Program-made: the position numbers and the translations under genes | Notes under the pieces: generated by a model | What the model saw: only the letters and a program-made list of their open reading frames with translations | Database searches by the model: none | What the model was told of the DNA's origin: nothing | In this document: in pieces, positions 36,760 to 50,100 of the stretch | Layout of the letters: each line of letters starts with the position of its first letter | How positions within the stretch are numbered: the stretch's first letter is position 1 | Assembly: GCA_019155185.1 (NCBI GenBank) | Contig: CM032802.1 | Coordinates: 11,694,501 to 11,758,500, forward strand | Source: Beaufortia kweichowensis | Taxonomy: Eukaryota > Chordata > Actinopteri > Cypriniformes > Gastromyzontidae | Reading direction: 5' to 3' | DNA length: 64,000 nt

Positions 36760-38628
36760 GACATATGAGCTCATGTTAAATGGAGAATATAATAATAATT
36801 AATAAGGGTGATTTTATAGGGTATGAGTTAAATAATCCACAGTGTACTGCATTAGCCATGACTATATTTATAATATAATACAGCATTGAGTGCTTTTTCT
36901 GATTATAAATCCAAACGTCTATTTGCACATCATAGATTTAAGTATGGCCTGTATACCGGCATACAGGACTGGAGATGTCTGTTTAACAACGTGCAGTAAG
37001 CAGTATGTTAGTATTCCATCCTGGTCTGGCATTTCACAGGGCACAAGTGATGAGATGCAAAGCTTTCCAACAATGTCGCAATGCAGTGAACTGACTTTGC
37101 AGTAATTATACTGAACAGTCAGTTATTCTTTGTTTCCTTTATTTCCTTTCATCGTTCTAGTATTTACTGGCATAATTCATTGTCTCTCTTTAATCTATTT
37201 TCATCTCTAATGTCAAATTACTACATTTTCCCTCTGAAAGAGTAATGTGCTAGAACAGTTGTTGATTGGCTGAGTGTTCCTAAATGCAGACACACCATCT
37301 GTGCAAACAGAAATTTTCATTACAGCCTAAGTGAAAGAGTGACAAAGTGAAAGAGCATCATTTTCAAGTCAGCGTTTTCAGCATAAAATACTAAGAAAGT
37401 CAACTGTATTAGTTCGTTTGTAAGATGTATGGCCTTGCTACACATCGACAAAATAAGCAGTTTGGTTGATCTCTTAGGGAGACAAAAGGACACGTTGTAC
37501 CTGAGCTGAACATTGAGCAGACATCAGCAGAACACCCCCTACACAGTATCTGATGATACTGAAGACACATTTATGGTCTAAACATTTTCTTCAGAGCCCG
37601 AGTAACTAAACTTCGAACCCCAGACATTCTTCAGTTTTGTACCTTTCATTTATTTTACAGTTTATAAGCTCTTTGTAAAACTTTGTATTGTGTTCCAGGT
37701 TCAGAAGAACTTGCTGTGTCAACAAAATTGTGTTACAATAATGTGCTAAGAATAGAGATCTATGGAGCAAAAAGCCTTTACAGAGAACCTGCTTTTTAAA
37801 TTTGAATGTGTATTTTCATTTAAAATGCAGGTGCAATGTTTTGCTTTTGTAACAATTAGCAAAAAAGGTTTCAATTCAAAATTCATTAATGGATCATTCC
37901 ATTAATGTTTATTGTTCTGACAAAGCTACAGCAGTTTACAGCAGTCTATTTTTAAGTAGAGAACAAGGCTTACTAAAAACTAGGAAATGGGGTTTTATAT
38001 GAGCCAGATGCTGGCATAAACAGATGAAATGTCTAATAACATCACATTATGAAATCCAGCGCGAGTCAGTTTATTAGGAGACAGCACATTATTTGGCACT
38101 CTTTAAATGAAAACAACTTACTCTGCATGTGAATGAGCACTTTAATGCTCTGTCCTGCTCAGGTTTGTGTGGTTTGTAATCGATACATTGACAGACACTG
38201 TGAAGTGCACCTTAAAAAGCTCAAAAGAGTCTTTGATTCATTTTTAAAACTTCACACCTCAGAAATCTGAGGAATGGCTCTAATCACGTCTGTCTGTCAA
38301 AAGCCAAAGATGTTCAATAAAACCTCTATCTAGACTAAAACCACTGCAACGATGAAGCTGGTGTGATACAGAAAGGAGGAGAAATGAAATGCTTTAACTT
38401 CCCAAGCGAGACCCTTTCCAAAACTTAATCGCCACACTACAGTAGATCTCTGGTCAAGCTGTCAGCTAAGATTAATGGGAAGCACATTGCCCCATTGAGG
38501 CTCTTAAAAGCACAACAGTCAGAGGAGAGCAAGAATGACACTGTGTTTTTGCACACAAGGATACAATTTGAGGAAGTAGGATAGATACTATTATTCCTTC
38601 ATACTTAGCAAAGACCTAATACTGATTT

Positions 38629-38990
38629 CAAGGGATAGTACAAATCTGTCATTTGTTTACCCTCTAACTGTTCAAAACCTGTATGATGTTTTTCTTCTGT
38701 GGAACACAAAAGAAGATATTTTAAGAAATATCTCAGTGGTTTCCATACAATAGAAGTCAATGGGGACCAGTGTTGTTTGATTACCAGTGTTCTTTAAAAT
38801 GTATTTTATAATATAATAACATTTATAATATAATAAAATATTTTTATTATAATTAATTATTATTTAATTAAAAATATTAAATAATTAATATTTTTTATAT
38901 AATTAAAAATGTTTGTGTTCTGCAGAAGAAGAAAATAAATAAAGGTGAATATATGATTAATTTTTACTTTTGGGTGTACTACCCCTTTAA
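38629..38990. mobile_element. Non-autonomous inverted-repeat element, about 360 bp
   Basis: The left end AAGGGATAGTACA and right end TGTACTACCCCTTT are inverted complements. Internal landmarks are CTGTATGATGTTTTTCTTCT, GAACACAAAAGAAGATATTT, ATAGAAGTCAATGGGGACCA and TGTGTTCTGCAGAAGAAG, the hallmark words of a very abundant cyprinid MITE. The centre is an AT-rich decayed tract (38810-38900). Confidence 0.75.
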
Positions 38991-41141
38991 TTTAGCCATC
39001 TTAAAGGCACAGTAGCAAAAATAACCTGTTTATTTCTAAGGACAGACAGAGGTCATAAAAAAGTAAAAAAATAAAAAATAACCTGCTAAAAATGTACAAT
39101 GTGACTCCTTTAAAACCTGTCATTTTAAATAAAGCATGGGTTTTTGCACACTGAAGTGCAGTACGTGATGACTGAATACCACGATCAACATCAAAATCCC
39201 TGCGAGATTGAGAGAGACTGGAACAGTCATCCATTTATTCATCCATCAGCAGGCTTCATTTCTACCTGTCACAGACACACAACCACAACGGTCTACCAGC
39301 CCCCCACCTGTGTGTGAATGCTGCAAAACATCCTAACACACACATCAGTGACCTGATTGCCCCGAGCTCAATGTCAACTGCACTCACTAAACGGTTTGGG
39401 ACTTCATAAGAGAACTGAATCTTGAAAACACATTGAAACCTAAATAGCAAGGTGTATCAATAGCAATCAATCTAACTATCAAATCAGATGATGGATGGCC
39501 TTTAAAACCTTTAACCTTATCTTCTACATCAATCACCGGTGCCATCTAGATATGGCCGTCCTTTATATATAATGGCATATAATACATCATTCAAACAATC
39601 CTTTAACGGGATGCCTCAATATGCGTCGCTGCTAAAAGCTTCTGTACAGCTAAAGTGATTCCATATATCATCAAGCTTCTGCATATAATGCTGTTAAATG
39701 GTACAGATGGTTATTAAGTTCATGTGAACTGTCACCATTGCATAGAATATGAACCATTAAAAGTAAAAGAATATCTTTTAGGTCATGTTACATAAGAGTT
39801 TACAATAAGTATTTTATGGATATGGCAAATGCATTCTCCTAAGAGTCCATTCTCCTAAGAGAAGTTGTGTGTTACACAACTTAACATTACCAATACTGCT
39901 CTTGTAAAATGTATTTTGTTCATCAGGCATCTTACCGTTACTAAAAAAAAAAGTTAAACAAATTAACCATTATGTTAAGAACAAGCTGATGTCCATTTAA
40001 TAATTCAACCATCTAGTTAATCCTCAGAAGAGCTACACATGTACTGTAATTTGATTGGTCCACCAAGCCCACTTGCTTTGCACTTTTTCAATCTATAATT
40101 TAGCCTTTAGGGATTTTAAAGGGCGCTTGTGGGATGTCTGACGCAACATGACTCAATAACTAGATTACAGATCCAAATTTGTTGACAAAGCAAAATTCAT
40201 CAAGGCTTGTATCTCTGAGAATTTATTGCACGTTTAATCCCTCGTCTCATCAAGATTTTCCCTACAGCTGTGTCCGGCTGTCCCTGTGAGCAGTGCGACA
40301 GTTCTGTGACCTTATACAGACAGCAGATCTTCAAAGGATAAATCTTCACGATGCAAAAACAAAAGATAAGATGAGAGAAGAAAAAGCTTTTCTAGAATAG
40401 GAGATTGACCTCATTAAAGTCACAAAGATGTTAAATCTCATCCATAGCAACTACACCACCGCGGCTTGCCAATACTGGCAGATGGTGAGGGCACGTACAG
40501 TATGTGCTGTTTCGTTAAAAAACAAGAGCACAGGGTGACTGTGTCTAATGATTGAGCGTTTCAAAGAAGAGGATTAGAAAATCCTTCTATGAATCCTAAA
40601 AAACAGGACAGAACTTTGAGATTACTGCTGTTTATTTGGAGATTTAGAGCTGTACATGGGACATTGCACGTCTATCCCGACTAATGCAGGAAATGATGTA
40701 TGCCCATTTACTGGAAGAGCAAATTCTTTAACCTGACAAAAATTAATACCTAACAGAACATCTTTGGATTTGTTAAAAATGAATTAAGGTAACAGTATTT
40801 CACTGCTGCATACCCAACAGTGTGGAACAATCTCCGAAAAGTAAAAGTTTAACTACTGTATGTAACATTAGTTTTTTTACCATGATTTCATGAATTTTTG
40901 CTTGAGTGATAAATTTGACATGGCAGTTAAGTCCACAGTAAGTGAGATGAGATGCAGTCAGCTTGTGGCTGATGGAAGACAAAATGGCTTCACTTGGCTC
41001 GTAAAGGTCCGTGAAAGTTTTAACTGTTTAGACAGAGATATCTCTGACAATTCTGTCCTCGGCAGGAGGATTCAGTCTCAAAGTCTGGAAGAACAGATTT
41101 AATACAGTCCAGTCTAGAGAAGAGCACAATGTCTTCGTCAT

Positions 41142-44100
41142 TTAAAAGGCTCCGGCTGGTAAAGGGTGGTTGTTGTTCCCAGGTGTCTCTCGTCCATTGC
41201 CCAGTAAAGAAAGGTCTTCAATGGATCCTGGTGTCTCTGTGTCTGGGGTAAGAATAAGTCTAGGAGCTGGATAGGCCACCCATCCTTTGTCCTGCTCCTC
41301 CTCTTGTCCTGAGGAAGAGGCCGCAGCGGCTGCGGCACACTCCTCCTTAAAGATCCTGTCGTGCTCCTGTTTCAGCTCCTGGTATGAACGGGAGAACATG
41401 TGGAAGATGGAGGTGGCTGGAAAGGCCATGATGAGGATCCCGCTCAAGATACTACTGAGCGCCACCACCTGACCTGGGATGCTCCTGGGCACCATGTCCC
41501 CGTATCCCACCGTCGTCATGGAGATGATCGCCCACCAGTAGGAGGCGGGGATGCTGCTGAAATCCTGCACTCCGGTCAGTTCGCTCTCCGCAAGGTGCAC
41601 AAGAGGAGAGAAAAGCGTTACGGCCACGCACAGGAAGAGCAGCAGCAGGCCGAACTCCCTCGTGCTTCGCCGCACCGTCAGCCCCAGCGTTTGCAATCCC
41701 AGGGAGTGGCGGGCCAGCCGCATCACGTACAGAATCCGGAGAGCACGGAGGATTCTCAGTACAAGCCCTAGTTTGTCAAGGTAGCCCTTTCCTCCCGAAG
41801 GTCTCTCGTGCTCATCGTTGGGGTTCTCCTCCACCACGATTAGAGACACGTAGTAGGGCAGGATGGCCATGGCGTCAATGATGTTCAGAGGCCCGCGGAG
41901 GAACTCCAGCTTGCTACGTGCCTGCACGAAGCGCAGCAGAAACTCGAGAGAGAACCAGGCTACGCACACCGTCTCTACGATGAACATGTGCTGGCACTTC
42001 TGAGAACACACGCCCTGTGTGGAGTTAGGAAAGAGAAGAGAGTGAGAAATAAGTTTGGAGAAATGTTCAGGGTTTCATACAAATTAAGCAAAAGTTTACA
42101 AAGATAAAATGGTCATTTTTATATGTTATCTATAATCATATTAATCCATAATAGCTCCTGACATATAAATAGTAACAGAAATTTTATTGCTGTGTTTTTA
42201 GTTTTATAAACTAAAATACATCAGGGAGCAAAAGGTTGGTCACTAACACAAAAAAGAAGGAAAGGCTAATGGATAAGATAAGGAAAGGGCAGATAGCAAC
42301 CACAACCTCAGAAAAAAGTATTTACTTTTAATATTACAGTCACGCTGACTTGTGTCAAGCTGTATCAGTTAATTAGCCAGAGTCAAAGGTCTGCGTTGAG
42401 GGTGATGGGTTAACAGAAAAGACAAACCGGACCACTGTGACCTTGAAATGCCCCTTTGCAATACTAAATACTCTAAAAACATATCTGTGTTCCCTCAGCT
42501 GAACTTGACCCAAATCCTTTTTTCACACAGATATGATTTCTAATGTTGTCCCAGAAAATTGTACTGTACACCCAGTCAGATTAGATCTGAGCTGAACACA
42601 TTTTATTAACACTGCATGTGATGTTATCACAGAGAATATGATGAGATGTTAGCACATATCACGTTTTATCATGTTATCATTCAGTGCCAGCAAACGCCTT
42701 CCGAAGCAAAAAAAAATCAGAAAAACTGTGGAAGAAGCAGAAGAGCCACCGGAGAGATTCTGCGATAGCAGATTTAATTAATATTTGGTGTGATGCATCA
42801 GTTCAAGCAGAACTCAAGGGAACATACTGCAGTTGTGTCATGTTAGAAAATTAGCTCTGTGATGTGCAGTTACTGGACGACTCTTGCAAATATAAATGGT
42901 TTTTGCTACGTGCATATGATAGTAATCCATGTCACACACACATGGGTTATTTAAGGGTGGCATCTGTTTACGGCAATGAAGTTTTGTAAAATTTATGTTC
43001 AAGTAAAAAAATGTTCAATCTAAAAAATTTCATAACGGTGAAGTAAAATCAATAATGTTAATATAGCCTCAGGGAACAACATAATAACCATACAGTTGAA
43101 TATAAATAATCAACACGTTGACAGACTTGATCTGTGAACCAATCAGAATGATGTATTTAACACGGCGGTATAAACTGAAAAATAAAACACCCTGTGTTTA
43201 CATCAGTCCCTCTTAACACACTCTTATCTTTCAAAACACCTTCAAAACTCATTCATGCTTTCTCACCAAGCATACTCACACACACATGCTATTTTCCATC
43301 CTCTAACCCTAAACGAAACCAAACTTTAGTTTGTTCATTTACAGCAACTGTTATGATGCATTCACAACGTAGCTGAAACTGCAAGACATTTTAACATTCT
43401 TTAAACGTTCTTTTAACATTTGTTTATTTTAGCTTGGAACTAAATCACTGTCATGGACCCGCAGTTATAGCCGGTATAATGTTATACAGCAGCAGCTGCT
43501 GTACGTGTTGATTCATTAGTGTAAACTCAGCAACCTGAAACGTTTATCACACAGCGCAGACGATTTGTCATCCGGTACGACTTTCACCCTCTCCCTCTTC
43601 TTCATTCTGTCACTCTCCCTGCTCACTACTTCCCCATCATTCTCATCTTCATCTCCACACCTTCATCTCATTTCATTTCTCTCGCTGCTCCTCACCTCTC
43701 TGCGGTGGGGTTGACTGCAGCTGCAGACATTATGCAAGTTAAAGAAGGCTAACACTTTGCAACTCGTCGGGTTGATTGTCAATTTCTCAGTGCTAATGCA
43801 CTTAGGGTGACCTTATCTGAGCGCTGCCACTAGAAATGTCAATGACATCCCCCCTTTGAGCCCAAAAGCAATCAACCGCAGCCCTAAGCATCTACGCTGC
43901 CTGTGTATGTTTCGAAATCTCCTACAAAGCTGATGAGCAGATCACCACGTATCTAGTAGGGAATGCTTTTTATTTCATCATAAAGCACAGGCAGGATAAT
44001 AGGACCTTACGTGTGGTACTCCGATGCATTCTGGGTAAAAAAACAACATTTTTCTGGAATCCAACTGTTGCACTTTATAATGGCATACTATGAAAACGAA

Positions 44101-47100
44101 TTAAATCAATGGGAATTTGACTCAAACAAAAAAATGAGACAGCTAACAGCTAAGCAGTGTACGACCCTATATGCCATTATGCATAACAGATATTGTTTGC
44201 ACTAAACCGAGTACATGAACTGACAGTCATTTTTCTGTTAAACGTCTCTGATTGAATGTTAGGTGGGCTTCCTGGCAGTTTGAATCAAGAGGAAGGGTCT
44301 GAAATGGCATAAATGGATATATTGAATGCGAAATGTGGTCGGGATAATCCAATCTATGAGCGGGTAGGTGAATGAGATATGGGGACCCTGGAGGTGGAAT
44401 GGCAGGAAGAGATGAAGGTTTGGATGCTGAGCTGAATAACTAAGGATGTGCTGACGCTCACAGGATTGTTTGGTCACACACACAGTATATCTGTGATAAA
44501 CAATGGCAAAAAAAATATTTCTCAAAAGTCTCATCAGAATTTTGTAGGTTTTATATTTTTGGAAACACAAGATAAATTCACCTAAAACATCATTTATAAA
44601 GAACAAAAATGCAACAGGCATCTAGCCCTAAACATAAGCATTCTGGGAAATCTTGAACATTTAATATTCAAGACTCAAATTAAGTTATGGAAAACACTTG
44701 CAACTTGGTTTGCATACTTTCAAGTATTGCGAAAATCTATTTCACACGCCAGCTTTGTAGGACCTTTGGGAAAGGCCTCTATTACTATGAACACCTGCAT
44801 GGCTGAATAATAAATAGCTTTTCAGTAAAAAGTATAAGTTCATGTAACATTTAAAAGGGATGCAAGTTTGTTTTTTGCCCGTAATGGAAAAGCTTGCATT
44901 CTACTCTGAACTAAAAAGAAAAAGAAGATGGAGAGAGAGAGAGAAACATCTCACAATCCTCACAGACACACTAAGCCTCTGATGTTTTGTCTCTGATGTT
45001 TTCAAGTCTGTGACTTTGTCACAGAAGTGTTCAAATATGAGGCTGAGGACTCTCTAAGAATGATTTTTATACAGTTCTTTAGCTGTGAGTAATGCTCAGA
45101 AATCGCATAAAAATACAGTACTGTGTCCTGCATGGACATTAGCTGTACAGTGATATAATGTGATTAAAGTAAGACTTCTCCACTGCCACAGAGATGCTCA
45201 CCATGCCTTCCAGACACATCTCTCTTCCATAATCTAAGGCTGTTATTAATTCTCTGCCCCGTTCCCACTTTCTCTTGCCAAAATATACGTCATCAAACTT
45301 TCTGGCTCAGAGTCAACAGTGCTACATAATTCTGAGCGTTCCTAAAAAAGACCACCAGCAAGAAATTGTGGAGGTCAGCATATTGCATTTATGTAAATCT
45401 CAGTGCATTCGCCCCAGCTGCTCCCTATTCCATATTCTGATTGAAAGACATGAAGGATTAAGTACGCAAAACACTGGAAAAGCATGCTCAATCTGTCATG
45501 CTGTGTTTACCAGGTTGTGTGTGCTGATGAGGCCGTATGTTAAAATGACCTTGAGGTCATCGCTAGGGATTGAGAGGCAGAGACGTTGAGATGGAGTGAC
45601 TGGGACATTGTAAGAACTCTGTGTACTACATTGCAGTAAGCCAGAACCCATAACCCGTGTGGTGCAGAGTCACAGAACAAAGACAGACACGGATATGACA
45701 GATGACCAGACTAACTTGTGATATTCAGATACTCCTCCCTGGAAAATACAAACTTTATTGCACAAAGGTTAATCTATCACAGCTCAGAAAAGATGTAGCT
45801 CTTGTTTGTTTCCTTTTTGTATCAATTGTGACGCCCAATTCCTTTTTTACAAAGGAATTATAGTTTATAATATACAAATAATTAATGTACATAGCATAGC
45901 TCTGATAATTTATCCTGGAAGTTTTTTAGAGCTTAAAATAAAATCTCTAACTGATTGCAGGCAAAGTGTGATTTGCATCTTAATTCTGAGCAAACTGTGA
46001 CACTATCAAACAGATACATTTCTCTGCTTGCTTACTTATTTGTGATTCAGTGTGTGTAATTGTGTTGGTAATATTACTGCAAAATTGTATCATGTACTAC
46101 AGTAACTTGCTTCACCTCCCAACCCCTCCAACAAGTCACAAAGAGACCATTTATCACGATCCAATCAAATCCTGATGGATAAAACATTTTAATATCCTGT
46201 TTCACATCACATTACTGTGGTAAAATGGGTTGCAAACCTTGTTTACCTTGACTTGAGAGATCTCATTTGTGAGTTTTCTTTCCTATCTCTCTTCACCTCA
46301 TCAAGCCATCCAAACCAACAAAATACACACGCATATTCTCATCCCGATCCTTTAATCTGAGTAATCCTACAAAATGCATTACACTCAGTTTTTCACCCTG
46401 AATACTATTTTGCAAAACATGAAGACAGTTCTCCCTCTTTCTCTGTTAATTTCGATCTCAGCCTAGAAGACCAAAGTATAAGCGCAGGATGGGATGGTAC
46501 AGCTCTGCACTAGCAAAAGTACACAGAGAGACGTCCTCTGAATCTTAAACACCTGCCTCTCCGTCTTCAGCTTGCTAAGCACTGATTTTTTTTAGCAAGA
46601 CACGCGCTCGTCCTCTTCTCCCCACCTCACGCTGCTAAAATGGAGAGTAATGAAGGGATGGAGCGATGGATGGAGGAGGAAAGAGAGAGAGTGTGAGTTG
46701 GCATTATGAGCATGCACAGCCTTTCCCACTCAGTGTGTCTCTGTATCTGTCAAAGTGCCTGCTGAACTTGATCGTGATAAGCTCTAGTGAGTATGTGTGA
46801 GAAACGGGGCCGAAGAAACCAGCTTACCAAAATGCACCTTTAACCACTGGATCATCAGGCAACTACCTGTGACTGCAACCACATGACCTTTGGAAGCACT
46901 GGACCCACCCACCCACATCTTTCATCCAACTGCATCACTCTCATTCTGTCCTTTTTCTTCTGCGTCCTCCTCCCCCGTCTCTAGAGACTGACGCTGTGCT
47001 CGCTCCATTTGATCTGTCCTTTATGGCAGGTTACTGCAAATCCTTTCAAGCGAGGTTTACTGCCGTGGTCCTGCACCAGCAGCTCTGTGCCAGGGCACCT

Positions 47101-50100
47101 CTGCTTCAGACTCCCTATAGAAATTAGGGGCACAGCAGGTTTTAGCCTAGAACTTTAAGAAATGAATAAGATTGTTTCTCTCACTTCCCACACTTATATT
47201 TACATGCTATTATATTTAAAGTTTTTTTGCTTGGCTTTAGCTGAAAGAAAACTTTAGTTGACTAATATAAAAACCATGAAGGCGGCTGTCAACTCTTAAC
47301 TTTTACTTATCAACATCTGTGCTTGTGCCTTGGCATATTAATAAAAATCACTATGCAAATGTCAAGTCACGGAACTAATATCCAAGAACAAAGCTGACAA
47401 ATATTTGTAAACATCAACAATTCGTAAGTCTGAAAAATACTTAATGCAAGTATGTTAATTCAGAAGCTACTTTATTATCATAAAGCGTCATCTTGCTATA
47501 ATAGTCAGCTTTCAATATCAGATCAGCTACTATTATATTCTCAACAGTTCAAATTGAAATTTAACGATTTAACTTAGTTACAGAGGTTTGTTACAGTAAT
47601 GTAAGACTACACAGTAACATGCATGCTCCTGCAAGAACCGAGCATTCCCATTTGCGTCTGTATATTTCTTGCCTCGTTGTAAATGGCACTGTAACATCCT
47701 TTCCTCGCCTTTCAGATGAGCATATCTAGCTTTTAGTCAGGACCCTGGAGACACTGAACAGACATGGATACCTCAGAGCCAGCCCATAAACACCTCAATG
47801 GAAAAAGAACAGAGAGGTCAAGGGATGGCTTCATGGAGCCTGTGGGTCTGTCAAGAGAAAGGAGGCAAGAGAAACAAGGGCTGGGTGGAGATATACAATG
47901 TGTAAAATTTGCACAGCAGCAGAATACTGTATGGTCGTTGGTCCTGTGTTGACCGCGAAATAGGACTACGGTCAGGCAATTTGGTTATTAACAAGATTAC
48001 CAATTGCATTTTACAATCAAACTGATTCCCTCAAATTGCCAGGACTCAATTTTGATAAACCTGTGCTGTGTAAATGGAAACTGTATTGGAAACTGCACAT
48101 AAGTTTATCTTGTGTGAGTGTTGCATGTTTTCTCGCGGGGTTATGGTAACTCACAGTGACAGATATATGATCTATGTGTCATCTGGTGGTTTCAGATACA
48201 GTCACTGACTGTCTTCAGCTGGATCTTTTCTGGTGCAAATCTCAGATGCTGATGCGCTCTACACTATAAAAAAGGTCTTCAAAGTCAACTGCGATAAGGC
48301 TTTACAGTGTTATGGACTTGCCATTGTTGATTAGTTTAATACACTTTTGAGAGTCACGGATAAAATAAAAAGTGATCATAGCCCTTTAGAGTTATTCTCA
48401 TTTTACTGATTTACACAAACTCAAGAGTGTATTTAACACAGAATTAGTATGAATTAGTGAACAAATTATAAATGTCAAGACTTTTTATGAACAAATTCAA
48501 AATAAAGATCTGAATCAGCTGAACATTCAAGTAGCCTTTATTCACCACGTATATGGCCTGAATCTGATATACCTTATCTGTCTTACCTTGTGATATTTTC
48601 ACAAGCCAGACTTTTGATTATATTTTGATTGGACTGATGCCTGGTGCACTGCATTCTGTGGTATATTCTGGCTAAATTAGACAGGAAGTTTGACCAACAT
48701 GTAAATTTCCCACCACAGTGGGATTTACGTTTTCAATGTGATATTTAAGGACAGGTAAATCAGAAACCAATGCTACCAAAATAATAAACTAACTCACTAC
48801 CAACTGCTTAAAACTAATTAATGAAACTCAAGAACTTCCAAATCCAGAGACAAAAGTTCACATTGAAGCAGCCTAATCTTATAATTATATGGAAACATGA
48901 CTGGTGTGGAAGAAATGTGCTCTATAAGAAATCTTAGTCTATACTGTTCCAGTACATGATGTAATTATTAATTTTAATTTCCTATAATATAATATTTTTT
49001 CTTGCTAATGCAAAACAGGAAATGTAAGTATATATATACACTGAATGTGTAGTGCTCATCTAACACAGCACATTACAGTTTACCATGTTTACAGTTATGC
49101 TACAGAGATTCCACCCCTATCAAAGGATCTGAAAAAATTCTGAGAGACATAAAGAATAATAGATTTAGCTAAGTACAGAAAAGTCCCAGGGGTAAGGTCC
49201 AAAGTGGCAGAACTTCAAGGGTGATTCATCTTATTTGAAGCTAACAGCAAAAGACATGCTTAAAACCAAAAACAGAGATGTTCTGTAATGTCCCATAGAG
49301 TCTAATGTGACTGAGAGACTAATAATTGGGGCCAAAGTTGCCTTACTAGGTAGCAAACACTAATGCATTCATTATTATATTTTTATTATGTATTTTAAAG
49401 AATATCTTAATTTTGTCTTTAGCGTTATATAGCATTTTAAGTGGAAATTGTTGTCAAAAAATGTTGTCGATTCATCAAAACAATGTAAAATGAATATTAA
49501 ACATTATAGGGGGACGATAACAAGATAATACAAAAAATACATCTTTAATTCTGAAGTGAAGCTACTTGTGAAATGAGTGGTCTGATAGATGACACTATTT
49601 ACTTTACAATCACTATTCAGTTACAATATCCGCTGAATCAAAAATGAGTGCACAGTACAAGAGAAAAAACAATCAGCCGTGTCACATACATACAGCATCA
49701 CACTATGTTTTCTTAACAGCTGCTGCCAGAATAAAACCTTTATCACCACACAACCAGAGTTGATGAAACCTGTAAACTCCACAACCTTCACGCGGTGACA
49801 TCATAGATAAAAAAACAACCTCGGGCTAAAGGGCTTGCTCAAGGGCACAATGGTGATGTCTCGCTGCCTACGGGGCTGAACCAGGACCAGTATTCTGGAT
49901 AACGAGCCACACAGAAAAGAAAAGCGAAAGCGCAGAGGTTCAGCCACGTCTGTATATATCACTGCAAGCCAGTCAGGAGTATGTTTTATTTGACCCTTTG
50001 ACCTTGAAACCGTAAGAATGTTAGTGCTCAGAATAGCAAACAACAGGCGGGCAAGCAAAAGCACAGCTTTTTTTTGTCAAATATTTTTTACAAATAACAG

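Larger units (their letters stand above)
30639..41141. other. Large intergenic region, SLC16 to kcng4
   Basis: About 10.5 kb between the start of the SLC16 gene and the stop of kcng4 (both minus strand). It holds the SLC16 5' flank, the kcng4 3' UTR at its right end, a MITE fragment (32794), a short (AC)n near 34627-34644, an antisense tRNA-derived SINE (36580) and a full MITE (38629). Two GC-richer unique patches (about 32990-33170 and 34690-35120) stand out from the AT-rich background but show no supportable gene. The remaining sequence shows nothing recognisable. Confidence 0.6.

Noticed and set aside
41400..41784. Plus-strand frames of 77-123 codons across kcng4 exon 2
   Set aside because: Antisense shadows of a GC-rich conserved channel exon.
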